A stretch of 45,906 nucleotides of DNA from contig CATKYJ010000036.1 in NCBI GenBank assembly GCA_949840885.1, positions 1-45,906 on the forward strand, given 5' to 3'. The notes beneath the pieces were generated by a model that saw nothing but the letters and a program-made list of their open reading frames with translations, was not told where the DNA came from and ran no database searches. Within the stretch, counting starts at the first letter, position 1. Each line of letters begins with the position of its first letter. A program made the translations under genes and the position numbers. Shown piece after piece: positions 1-7,689 of this stretch. Source of the DNA: an uncultured Acetatifactor sp. (lineage in GTDB: Bacteria; Bacillota; Clostridia; Lachnospirales; Lachnospiraceae).

Positions 1-167
1 GGCTGGGAAGATTCTGCCGCAGGACAACCTGCCTAATCATACATGAGAGTCTAAAAGACTCAAAAATATACTATAGGGGTAGTCTGCGCTTTTTTAGCTA
101 AAACAAAGGTTAGGTTTCACAGTAATTGGCTAGTGTGATGAAACTGGATTTTGTGGGAAAAATGGCA
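1..167. other. unassigned left edge
   Basis: No gene can be supported here. In one frame the first bases read through to a TGA at 44-46 and could be the last 14 codons of a gene lying mostly outside the window, but this is too short to judge. A perfect 5-bp hairpin (GAGTC/GACTC, 46-60) follows it without a proper U-tract. A half-site GTTAG of the type used in the feo operators occurs at 109-113 without its partner arm. Confidence 0.3.
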
Positions 168-196
168 TTGACAAAGAGAGATGGAAGTCATATTAT
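168..196 (+). promoter_or_regulatory. sigma-A promoter of the feo operon
   Basis: TTGACA at 168-173, a 17-base spacer and TATTAT at 191-196 match the housekeeping promoter consensus closely. Transcription should begin near 203, about 90 bases upstream of the first feoA. The two GTTAG-N6-CTAAC palindromes begin right at that point, as expected for a promoter controlled by a metal-dependent repressor. Confidence 0.8.
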
Positions 197-204
197 AATA
201 AATG

Positions 205-255
205 GTTAGTGAATGCTAACTACATATTTTTCCTATATGGTTAGTAAAAACTAAC
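205..255. promoter_or_regulatory. two DtxR/IdeR-like operator palindromes
   Basis: Two copies of GTTAG-N6-CTAAC are seen, at 205-220 and 240-255, with centres 35 bp apart. They lie at and just downstream of the predicted start of transcription. The arms resemble the core of the DtxR-family iron box (TTAGGTTAGSCTAACCTAA). Since feoAB follows, I infer iron-responsive repression by a DtxR/IdeR-type protein rather than Fur. The repressor gene itself is not in the window. Confidence 0.7.
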
Positions 256-293
256 ACATAGTCTCAAATACATATTTCAAAGAAGGTGAATGC

Positions 294-506
294 ATGATGC
301 CGCTTACACTGGCAGGAGTCGGAGAGGAAAACATCATCAGGAAGATCGGGGGAAAGCAGGAGGTCAGGGCACATCTGGAGAACCTGGGTTTTGTGGTGGG
401 AGGGGCAGTGACGGTGATAAACGCCATTGGGGGCAATGTCATCGTGAACGTCAAGGACTCCCGCATTGCAGTCAGCAGGGAGATGGCGCAGAAGATCATG
501 GTCTGA
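294..506 (+). CDS. feoA: FeoA family protein (first copy)
   Basis: A 70-residue SH3-like FeoA protein, cytoplasmic partner of the FeoB ferrous iron permease. The spacing of the hydrophobic beta strands and the LGFVVG and GGNVIV segments fit the FeoA domain. The start ATG at 294 sits 5 bases after AGAAGGTG; an ATG at 290 is out of frame and one at 297 is a possible alternative. It is the first gene after the metal-responsive promoter and is followed by a second, different feoA, an arrangement common in Clostridia. FeoA is thought to support FeoB assembly or gating; the exact role of each copy is not established. Confidence 0.88.
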   Translation: MMPLTLAGVGEENIIRKIGGKQEVRAHLENLGFVVGGAVTVINAIGGNVIVNVKDSRIAVSREMAQKIMV

Positions 507-540
507 GCCGGACAGGATGAAAACGAGGAGGAGAACGGGA

Positions 541-768
541 ATGAAGACGTTGAGAGAGGCAAAGGTGGGAACTACCGTGCGGGTAGTGAAGCTCCATGGG
601 GAGGGAGCAGTGAAGCGCCGGATCATGGACATGGGACTGACCAAGGGCGTGGACGTGCAGGTCCGCAAAGTGGCTCCTTTGGGAGACCCCATTGAGGTCA
701 CTGTCCGCGGGTATGAGCTTTCCCTCCGGAAAGCGGACGCGGAGATGATCGAGGTGGAAAGCGCTTAA
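541..768 (+). CDS. feoA: FeoA family protein (second copy)
   Basis: A 75-residue FeoA domain protein, starting at the ATG at 541 because GAGGAGGAG ends 7 bases before it and the family homology begins there; an in-frame ATG at 517 would add an unneeded basic N-terminus. Conserved FeoA features are visible: a VVKLHGEGAVKRR strand-turn, the MGLTKG turn and the C-terminal RGYELSLRK strand. It lies 34 bases after the first copy and 59 bases before feoB, so it is part of the same transcript. The two copies are clearly divergent from each other, which suggests separate roles rather than a recent duplication. Confidence 0.92.
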   Translation: MKTLREAKVGTTVRVVKLHGEGAVKRRIMDMGLTKGVDVQVRKVAPLGDPIEVTVRGYELSLRKADAEMIEVESA

Positions 769-827
769 AGCGCTTTGACAGCAAAGCGGAGATAACGAAT
801 CAAAGAGGACAGAGGGAGGAGAAAATC

Positions 828-3206
828 ATGAATATGCGAATTGCCCTTGCGGGTAACCCGAACTGCGGAAAGACCACGCTGTTCAATGCCCTGACAGGTT
901 CCAACCAGTTCGTGGGGAACTGGCCGGGCGTCACCGTGGAAAAGAAAGAGGGGAAGCTGAAAAAGCATGAGGGAGTGACCGTCATCGACCTGCCAGGCAT
1001 CTATTCCCTTTCCCCCTATACTTTAGAGGAAGTGGTGGCCAGGAACTATCTGATCGGAGAGCGCCCGGATGCCATCCTGAACATCATCGATGGCACGAAT
1101 CTGGAGAGGAATTTATACCTGACCACCCAGCTCACAGAGCTCGGCATCCCGGTGGTGGTGGCCGTGAACATGATGGACGTGGTGGAGAAGAACGGAGACA
1201 AGATCAATACTGCGGAGCTTTCAAGGGAGCTGGGCTGCAAAGTGGTGGAGATCTCCGCCCTGAAAGGGAAAGGCATCCTGGAGGCTGCAGAGGCGGCAGT
1301 GGAGGCGGCAAAGAACGGGAAGACCGTTCCCATGCACACCTTTTCCGGGACAGTGGAGCACGCCCTGGCCCACATTGAGGAGGCGGCGGTGCACGACATG
1401 CCGCAGGAGCGGCAGAGATGGTACGCCGTCAAGCTGTTCGAGCGGGACGACAAGGTGCTGGAGCAGATGAAGCTGGACGATGCCGTTCTCTCCCACATCG
1501 AGACGGACATCAAGGCCGTGGAAGAGGAGATGGACGACGATGCGGAATCTATCATCACCAATGAGCGGTATGTGTACATCGGCAGCATCATCAAAGGCTG
1601 TCTCAGGAAAAAATCCGCAGGGAAATTGACAAATTCCGATAAAATCGATAAAATTGTCACCAACAGGTTCCTGGGGCTGCCCGTTTTTGCGGCGATCATG
1701 TTCCTTGTGTACTACATCTCCATGGTAACGGTAGGAGCCTCTCCCACGGACTGGACAAACGACAGTCTGTTCGGCGATGGGTTCCATCTGTTTGGCATCG
1801 GCGCTTCTGCCTATGAGGAGGCTGCCGGGGAATACGGGGATGCGGCTTTGATCGTGGACGGCTATGCCGCTTACGAGGAAGCAAACGGGGCGGCTCCTGC
1901 GGGGGACTTCCCCTATGAGATAGCAGACCATGAGACGCTGGAGGTGGCGGTGGAGACGGCCTCTTTTGCGGATTATGAGGCGGCGCTTGCCGTCATGGGA
2001 AAATACGGCGGGGAGCCCGATCCGGCGGCTTACGGCGTGTGGGTGCCCGGCATCCCCGTGCTTGTGGGGAATGCCCTGGAGGCCGTGGGCGCTGCGGACT
2101 GGCTTGCGGGGCTGATTAACGATGGCATCGTGGCCGGCGTGGGCGCGGTTCTGGGATTTGTGCCCCAGATGCTGGTGCTTTTTTTGCTCCTTGCTTTTCT
2201 GGAGGCATGCGGCTATATGGCGCGTATCGCTTTTGTGCTTGACAGGGTCTTTCGCAAGTTCGGCTTGTCCGGCAAGTCCTTTATCCCCATGCTCATCGGC
2301 ACCGGCTGCGGCATTCCGGGCATCATGGCCTCCAGGACCATTGAGAACGAGCGCGACCGCAGGATGACCATCATGACCACCACCTTTATCCCCTGCGGGG
2401 CAAAGGTTCCGTTCATCTCCATGGTGGCAGGCGCCATCTTCGGCGGCTCGGCGTGGGTGGCCACCAGCGCGTACTTTGTGGGCATGGCGGCCGTCATCGT
2501 CTCCGGCATTGTGCTAAAGAAGACACGGATGTTTTCCGGCGACCCGGCTCCTTTCGTTATGGAGCTTCCGGCCTACCATATGCCTACCGCAGGCAATGTA
2601 TTGCGTTCCATGTGGGAGCGGGGCTGGTCTTTCATCAGGAAAGCGGGCACCATCATCCTGCTCTCCACCATTGTCATCTGGTTTGCCACTTACTTTGGTT
2701 TTACTTCCGATGGATTCCGGATGCTTGCCGAGGAGGAGATGGATCAGTCGCTGCTGGCAGCCATCGGCGGGGCCATTGCCTGGATATTCATTCCCCTGGG
2801 CTGGGGGAACTGGCAGGCGTCAGTGGCTTCCATCACGGGCCTGGTGGCAAAGGAGAACATTGTGGGCACCATGGGCATCCTCTATCCCGGCGGATGGCCT
2901 GAGATTGGCGCGAACTTTACTATGGCAGCGGGGTATTCTTTCCTTGTGTTCAATCTTCTGTGCGCACCCTGCTTTGCGGCCATTGGCGCCATCAAGCGGG
3001 AGATGAACAGTGCAAAGTGGACTTGGTTCGCCATTGGGTATCAGTGCGGGCTGGCCTATGGGGCGGCGCTGATGGCCTACCAGATCGGCTCGGCGTTTAT
3101 GGGGAACCTGAATGTCATTGGTCTGATTGCGGCCATTGCGGTTTTGGCAGGCATGATCTACATGCTGTTTCGGCCGTATCAGGAGGCTGCGAAACTGACC
3201 AGATAG
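828..3206 (+). CDS. feoB: ferrous iron transport protein B
   Basis: A 792-residue inner-membrane Fe(II) permease with an N-terminal G protein domain. Residues 9-16 are the P-loop GNPNCGKT, 54-57 the DLPG switch II motif and 114-117 NMMD, the G4 motif. A guanine-dissociation-inhibitor-like helical region follows to about residue 280, then gate-domain membrane segments with the conserved GTGCGIPGIMASRT and FIPCGAK motifs, the latter with its Cys. Between the first and second membrane segments is an acidic extracytoplasmic stretch of about 120 residues, which I believe is usual for clostridial FeoB and makes it longer than the E. coli type. AGGGAGGAG precedes the ATG at 828. Regulation should follow the operators at 205-255. 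Confidence 0.97.
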   Translation: MNMRIALAGNPNCGKTTLFNALTGSNQFVGNWPGVTVEKKEGKLKKHEGVTVIDLPGIYSLSPYTLEEVVARNYLIGERPDAILNIIDGTNLERNLYLTTQLTELGIPVVVAVNMMDVVEKNGDKINTAELSRELGCKVVEISALKGKGILEAAEAAVEAAKNGKTVPMHTFSGTVEHALAHIEEAAVHDMPQERQRWYAVKLFERDDKVLEQMKLDDAVLSHIETDIKAVEEEMDDDAESIITNERYVYIGSIIKGCLRKKSAGKLTNSDKIDKIVTNRFLGLPVFAAIMFLVYYISMVTVGASPTDWTNDSLFGDGFHLFGIGASAYEEAAGEYGDAALIVDGYAAYEEANGAAPAGDFPYEIADHETLEVAVETASFADYEAALAVMGKYGGEPDPAAYGVWVPGIPVLVGNALEAVGAADWLAGLINDGIVAGVGAVLGFVPQMLVLFLLLAFLEACGYMARIAFVLDRVFRKFGLSGKSFIPMLIGTGCGIPGIMASRTIENERDRRMTIMTTTFIPCGAKVPFISMVAGAIFGGSAWVATSAYFVGMAAVIVSGIVLKKTRMFSGDPAPFVMELPAYHMPTAGNVLRSMWERGWSFIRKAGTIILLSTIVIWFATYFGFTSDGFRMLAEEEMDQSLLAAIGGAIAWIFIPLGWGNWQASVASITGLVAKENIVGTMGILYPGGWPEIGANFTMAAGYSFLVFNLLCAPCFAAIGAIKREMNSAKWTWFAIGYQCGLAYGAALMAYQIGSAFMGNLNVIGLIAAIAVLAGMIYMLFRPYQEAAKLTR

Positions 3207-3243
3207 GAAATTCAGTTCAGGATTATCAGACAGGGGGATTTCG

Positions 3244-3429
3244 ATGTTTGCATGGATTACGGAAAATATGGGAACGATCATCGTCAGTGCAATTTTGATC
3301 ATCGCGGTGGCCGCGGTCATCGCCGGTATGGTGCGGGGCAGGAAAAAAGGCAGGTCATCCTGCGGCTGCGGCTGCGCGGGCTGCGCCATGAATGGCACCT
3401 GCCATGGTGAATCATTGAAAAAACATTGA
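3244..3429 (+). CDS. FeoB-associated Cys-rich membrane protein
   Basis: A 61-residue protein with one N-terminal membrane helix (about residues 8-29), a basic stop-transfer patch, and a cysteine cluster at 40, 42, 44, 47 and 53 in the C-terminal tail. This is the pattern of the FeoB-associated Cys-rich family that sits directly downstream of feoB in many Firmicutes. GGGGG precedes the ATG. The tail probably faces the cytosol and may bind iron or a cluster, playing a role like that of FeoC in other bacteria; that is inference. It is the last gene before the terminator at 3469-3505. Confidence 0.85.
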   Translation: MFAWITENMGTIIVSAILIIAVAAVIAGMVRGRKKGRSSCGCGCAGCAMNGTCHGESLKKH

Positions 3430-3468
3430 CAAGCGGCAGATTGATTGTTATGATAGATCATAGGACAA

Positions 3469-3505
3469 GGGCGTTCTTAAGGAAAGGAAGAACGGCCCTT
3501 TTTTT
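3469..3505 (+). terminator. feo operon terminator
   Basis: The arms GGGCGTTCTT (3469-3478) and AAGAACGGCCC (3488-3498) pair around a 9-base loop, with one bulge, and are followed by a run of seven T (3499-3505). This is a classical intrinsic terminator ending the feo transcript. Confidence 0.9.
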
Positions 3506-3565
3506 GCTTTTGCCAGGGGAAAGGGGATTTGCTCTCCTCAGGGTGCGCCGAAAGGACTTTCCTGG

Positions 3566-3603
3566 TTGCCGCTTACGGCAATTTTAGAGCCATCGCGCAG
3601 CGA
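3566..3603 (+). other. two small hairpins in the glnA leader
   Basis: TTGCCG/CGGCAA (3566-3581, 4-base loop) is followed by TTTT, and ATCGC/GCGAT (3591-3603) follows after 9 bases. They lie between the feo terminator and the glnA ribosome binding site at 3612-3617. Because an ANTAR antiterminator gene follows glnA, a weak terminator here could be its target. However, I do not see the paired hexaloops with A1 and G4 expected of known ANTAR targets, so this is only a candidate. Confidence 0.3.
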
Positions 3604-3623
3604 TTATAATTAGGAGGTTTGAG

Positions 3624-4955
3624 ATGAAGAATTACACGAGGGATGACATTGTGAGGCTGGTGCAGGAAGAGGATGTGGAGTTCATCCGCCTGCAGTTCAC
3701 GGACATGTTCGGCCATCTGAAGAACATCGCCATCACGGCCAACCAGCTGGACAAGGCTCTGGACAACCGGTGCATGTTCGACGGCTCCTCCATCGACGGG
3801 TTTGTGGGAATCGAGGAGTCGGATATGTACCTGCATCCGGATCTGTCCACTTTGGAGATCTTTCCCTGGAGGCCCCAGCAGGGCAAGGTGGCCAGGATGA
3901 TATGCGATATCTATCGGCCGGACGGCACGGCGTTCGAGGGGGATCCCAGGCAGGTGCTGAAGCGGGCCATCAAAGAGGCAAAGGATATGGGCTATACTTT
4001 TGAGGTAGGGCCGGAGTGCGAGTTCTTCCTCTTCGACACGGACGAGAATGCCATGCCCACCACCAATACCCATGAGCAGGCAGGATATTTTGACATCGGC
4101 CCCTTAGACGGCGGGGAGAATGCCAGGCGGGAGATCGTTATGACTCTTGAAGACATGGGAATGATCATTGAGGCCTCCCACCATGAGAACGCGCCGGCCC
4201 AGCACGAGATCGACTTGCGCTACGATGAGGCTCTGGCAGTGGCGGACGACATTATGACATTTAAGCTGGCAGTGCGCACCATTGCAAAACGCCACGGCCT
4301 CCATGCTACCTTTATGCCCAAACCCAGGTACGGGGTGAACGGCTCCGGCATGCATATCAATATGTCCCTGCACAGGGACGGAAAGAATCTGTTCGAGGAT
4401 GGCAGCGATGCCCAGGGGCTAAGCCGCGAGGCCTATTATTTCATCGGAGGCATCATGCGGCATATCAAGGGCATGGCGGCTATTACGAACCAGCTGGTGA
4501 ATTCCTACAAGCGCCTGGTGCCGGGGTATGACGCGCCGGTGTACATCGCCTGGAGCGCCACCAACCGAAGCCCATTAATCCGGATTCCGGCGGAGCGGGG
4601 CGGCAGCACCAGGATAGAACTGCGAAGCCCGGACTCTGCGGCGAATCCCTACCTGATGCTGGCGGTATGCCTGAAAGCCGGGCTGGACGGCATTGCGAAC
4701 CGCATTCAGCCTCCGGGGAGTGTTGACTGCAACATCTATGCCATGACACAGGCCCAAAGGCGCTCCCTTGGCATAGAGAGTCTGCCGGGGACGCTGATAG
4801 AAGCGGTGGAGGAATTAAAGAAAGATAAATTTATTCTGGACGTGCTGGGCAAGCATGTGGCGGAGAAGTACATTGCGGCCAAGGAACAGGAATGGCAGCA
4901 GTACCGGGCCCATGTGACAGAGTGGGAGATTCAGCAATATCTCTATCGTTACTAG
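3624..4955 (+). CDS. glnA: type I glutamine synthetase
   Basis: A 443-residue GSI-alpha-type glutamine synthetase that makes glutamine from glutamate, ammonia and ATP. The beta-grasp N-terminus holds the MFDGSS motif at 51-56. The catalytic domain has the metal-binding EVGPECEF strand, NGSGMHINMS, the NSYKRLVPG loop and NRSPLIRIP near the ATP and glutamate sites. The length is that of the Gram-positive enzyme. It lacks the adenylylation loop and insertion of GSI-beta, so control is expected through transcription and feedback. TTAGGAGG precedes the ATG. It is followed 43 bases later by an ANTAR regulator, an arrangement known from clostridia (glnA-nitR type). No convincing promoter was found in the short gap after the feo terminator. 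Confidence 0.96.
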   Translation: MKNYTRDDIVRLVQEEDVEFIRLQFTDMFGHLKNIAITANQLDKALDNRCMFDGSSIDGFVGIEESDMYLHPDLSTLEIFPWRPQQGKVARMICDIYRPDGTAFEGDPRQVLKRAIKEAKDMGYTFEVGPECEFFLFDTDENAMPTTNTHEQAGYFDIGPLDGGENARREIVMTLEDMGMIIEASHHENAPAQHEIDLRYDEALAVADDIMTFKLAVRTIAKRHGLHATFMPKPRYGVNGSGMHINMSLHRDGKNLFEDGSDAQGLSREAYYFIGGIMRHIKGMAAITNQLVNSYKRLVPGYDAPVYIAWSATNRSPLIRIPAERGGSTRIELRSPDSAANPYLMLAVCLKAGLDGIANRIQPPGSVDCNIYAMTQAQRRSLGIESLPGTLIEAVEELKKDKFILDVLGKHVAEKYIAAKEQEWQQYRAHVTEWEIQQYLYRY

Positions 4956-4998
4956 TGCGACAAGAACAGATGATTGCCAGAGGGGGAGGTGAGGGCGC

Positions 4999-5547
4999 TT
5001 GACGAACTTAATCGTGGCGCTGCCGAAGCCGGAGGACGCAAAGGGCATTAAGAACGTGCTGGTGCGAAACGGCTTCCATGTGACAGGCGTCTGCACCACC
5101 GGGGCGCAGGTGGTCAGCCAGGCGGACGGGCTGAATGACGGCATTGTCATCTGCGGGTACAAGCTGGCGGACATGGTATATTCCCAGCTGCGGGAATGTC
5201 TGCCGGAGAGGTTCGAGATGCTCCTGATGGCCTCTGACAGATTATTGAAAGAGTGCAGCGGGGAGGGCATCGTGTGTCTGTCCATGCCCCTTAAGGTTCA
5301 TGACCTGGTCAGCACCGTGGGGATGATGGCGGAGGGAATCGTCCGCCGCAGGCGAAAGGCGCGCCTGGCTCCAAAGGTAAGGAGCGCCGAGGAGGAGGCT
5401 CTGTTGAAAGAGGCCAAGGGGATCTTGATGGCAAGGAACCATCTGACCGAGGGGGAGGCCCACAAATATCTGCAGAAATGCAGCATGGACAGTGGCACGA
5501 ACCTGGTGGAGACGGCAAGTATGGTGCTGGCTATGCAAAAAGTATAA
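4999..5547 (+). CDS. ANTAR-domain antiterminator with degenerate receiver
   Basis: A 182-residue regulator. Residues about 1-115 have a receiver-like fold, but the acidic pair after strand 1 is absent and the strand-3 position normally holding the phospho-acceptor Asp reads IVICGYKL, so it is probably not phosphorylated. Residues about 128-178 form the three-helix ANTAR RNA-binding domain (EEEALLKEAKGILMARNHL, then LTEGEAH). The start is a TTG at 4999 after GGGGGAGGTGAG. ANTAR proteins bind paired hairpins in nascent RNA and prevent termination. Its place directly after glnA matches NitR of clostridia, pointing to control of nitrogen assimilation. It could respond through protein-protein contact with GlnA, as an inference. 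Confidence 0.85.
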   Translation: MTNLIVALPKPEDAKGIKNVLVRNGFHVTGVCTTGAQVVSQADGLNDGIVICGYKLADMVYSQLRECLPERFEMLLMASDRLLKECSGEGIVCLSMPLKVHDLVSTVGMMAEGIVRRRRKARLAPKVRSAEEEALLKEAKGILMARNHLTEGEAHKYLQKCSMDSGTNLVETASMVLAMQKV

Positions 5548-5576
5548 AAGGAGAGGCAGAAAGGGGCGGTGGTATC

Positions 5577-6428
5577 TTGAAATTTACGAAGATGCAGGGA
5601 TGCGGGAATGACTACATATATATAAATGGATTCGAGGAGAAGATCCCGGACTTGGAGAAGCCGGAGCTGGTGAGGCGGCTCAGTGACAGGCATTTCGGGA
5701 TTGGGGGGGATGGAGTGATCTTTATCAATCCTGCTGTGGAGGCTGATTTTGAGATGGAGATGTACAATGCGGACGGCTCCCGGTCGGAGATGTGCGGCAA
5801 TGGCATCCGCTGCGTGGGGAAGTTCGTCTATGACAAAGGGCTCACGGACAAAAAATCCATCAGCGTGGTCAGCGCCGGAAAGGGAAAGTATCTGGATCTG
5901 ACCGTGGAGGAGAGCGGGCAGGGCAGCAGGGGAGAGGTGACGCAGGTGCGGGTCAATATGGGCAGCCCTATCCTGAAACCTGGCCTGATTCCGGTGGAGG
6001 CAGCCGGGGACAGGGCGGTGGACGAGCCCATTTTGGTGGGCGGCAGACAGTACCGCATGACTTGCGTGTCCATGGGGAATCCCCATGCGGTGGTCTTTGC
6101 AAAGGATGTGGCAGGGATGGCCCTGGAGCAATTGGGGCCTCTGTTCGAGAACCACGAAAGGTTCCCCAACCGGACCAACACGGAATTCGTGGAGGTGCTG
6201 GACAGGAAGAACTGCTTCATGCGGGTCTGGGAGCGGGGCACCGGCGAGACTTTTGCCTGCGGTACCGGGTGCTGCGCCGTGGCAGTGGCAGGGGTATTAA
6301 ATGGCTTGACAGATAATGTGGTAACGGTTAAGCTGTTAGGAGGGGAACTGCTCATCGAGTGGGACAGGGAGGCGAACCTGGTCTACATGACAGGGCCTGC
6401 GGTGACGGTATTTGAAGGAAGTATATAA
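5577..6428 (+). CDS. dapF: diaminopimelate epimerase
   Basis: A 283-residue PLP-independent epimerase that converts LL- to meso-diaminopimelate for lysine and peptidoglycan. Both catalytic cysteines are visible: MCGNGIRC in the first half and ACGTGCC in the second. The N-terminal KMQGCGNDY motif begins four codons after the chosen start. That start is TTG at 5577, preceded by a GGGGCGGTGG purine stretch; the reading frame extends 33 codons upstream to an ATG inside the previous gene, but that extension has no family similarity. It is followed 11 bases later by dapL, so the two enzymes catalysing consecutive steps are probably co-translated. Confidence 0.94.
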   Translation: MKFTKMQGCGNDYIYINGFEEKIPDLEKPELVRRLSDRHFGIGGDGVIFINPAVEADFEMEMYNADGSRSEMCGNGIRCVGKFVYDKGLTDKKSISVVSAGKGKYLDLTVEESGQGSRGEVTQVRVNMGSPILKPGLIPVEAAGDRAVDEPILVGGRQYRMTCVSMGNPHAVVFAKDVAGMALEQLGPLFENHERFPNRTNTEFVEVLDRKNCFMRVWERGTGETFACGTGCCAVAVAGVLNGLTDNVVTVKLLGGELLIEWDREANLVYMTGPAVTVFEGSI

Positions 6429-6439
6429 AGGGGAGAGAA

Positions 6440-7654
6440 ATGCTTCAGATAAACGACAATTATTTAAAGCTTCCGGGAAGCTATTTGTTTTCAACCATTG
6501 CAAAGAAAGTGCGGGAGTACAGCGGGGCGCATCCGGACAGGAAGATCATCCGCCTGGGGATAGGGGACGTGACTTTGCCGTTAGCTCCGGCCATTACCGC
6601 TGCCCTGCACAGCGCCGTGGACGAGATGGGCGGGGCGGAGACTTTTCGGGGCTATGCCCCGGAGCAGGGCTATGATTTCCTGCGGGAGGCCATTGCGGCG
6701 AATGACTACAGGGCCAGGGGCTGTCACATTACGGCGGACGAGATATTCGTTTCTGACGGGGCCAAGTGCGATTCCGGCAATATGCAAGAGATCTTCAGCC
6801 TGGACAACCGCATAGCAGTGTGCGATCCGGTATACCCGGTGTATGTGGACTCCAATGTGATGGCGGGACGGGCGGGAGACTATGACCCGGACAGCCAAAA
6901 GTGGAGCAACGTGATCTACATGCCCTGTACCGCAGAAAATGATTTCCTGCCAAAACTGCCGAAAGAGGCGCCAGACTTGATCTACCTGTGCTTTCCCAAC
7001 AACCCCACCGGTGCGGCGATGCGCAGGGAGCAGCTTCAGGAATGGGTGGACTATGCGCTGAAAGCAGGGGCGGTCATCCTGTACGATGCGGCCTATGAGG
7101 CATATATTACTGAGCCGGATGTGCCCCACAGCATCTATGAGTGCCAGGGCGCAAAAAGCTGCGCCATTGAACTGCGGTCGTTCTCCAAAAATGCCGGATT
7201 CACGGGATTGCGCCTTGGATTTACCGTAGTTCCCAAAGAACTGAAATGCGGCGATGTCTCCCTCCACGCCCTCTGGGCAAGGCGGCAAGGCACAAAGTAC
7301 AACGGCGCGCCTTACATCGTGCAGCGGGCCGGGGAGGCAGTCTATTCCCAGGCCGGAAAGGCGCAGCTTCAGGAGCAGATCGCTTATTACAGGAAAAACG
7401 CGGCCTATATTTACAATGGACTGAAAGAGGCCGGCTACACCGCGTCAGGCGGCGTCAATTCGCCCTATGTCTGGCTGAAGACGCCAAAGGGGATGACCAG
7501 CTGGGAGTTCTTTGACTGTCTGCTGGAGAACGTGAACGTGGTGGGCACACCCGGCTCGGGCTTTGGCCCCAGCGGGGAGGGGTATTTCAGGCTGACTGCT
7601 TTCGGCAGCTACGAAAACACCGTGGAGGCGGTGGAACGTATTAGAACAATGTAG
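6440..7654 (+). CDS. dapL: LL-diaminopimelate aminotransferase
   Basis: A 404-residue class I/II PLP aminotransferase that converts tetrahydrodipicolinate directly to LL-diaminopimelate, bypassing the succinylase or acetylase routes. Family signatures are GIGDVTLPL near residue 40, FRGYAPEQGY, the FPNNPTG loop at 185-191 and the PLP lysine K250 in SFSKNAGFTG. GGGGAGA precedes the ATG. DapL followed by dapF upstream gives the short pathway found in many Clostridia. Length and motifs are normal, and the C-terminus ends without extension. Confidence 0.95.
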   Translation: MLQINDNYLKLPGSYLFSTIAKKVREYSGAHPDRKIIRLGIGDVTLPLAPAITAALHSAVDEMGGAETFRGYAPEQGYDFLREAIAANDYRARGCHITADEIFVSDGAKCDSGNMQEIFSLDNRIAVCDPVYPVYVDSNVMAGRAGDYDPDSQKWSNVIYMPCTAENDFLPKLPKEAPDLIYLCFPNNPTGAAMRREQLQEWVDYALKAGAVILYDAAYEAYITEPDVPHSIYECQGAKSCAIELRSFSKNAGFTGLRLGFTVVPKELKCGDVSLHALWARRQGTKYNGAPYIVQRAGEAVYSQAGKAQLQEQIAYYRKNAAYIYNGLKEAGYTASGGVNSPYVWLKTPKGMTSWEFFDCLLENVNVVGTPGSGFGPSGEGYFRLTAFGSYENTVEAVERIRTM

Positions 7655-7689
7655 GATGCAATTGGCAGTGGTGGGGAGGATTTCGGTAT

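Noticed and set aside
3605..3610. Perfect TATAAT just before glnA
   Set aside because: It touches the ribosome binding site at 3612-3617; transcription from it would start inside that site and there is no matching -35 box.
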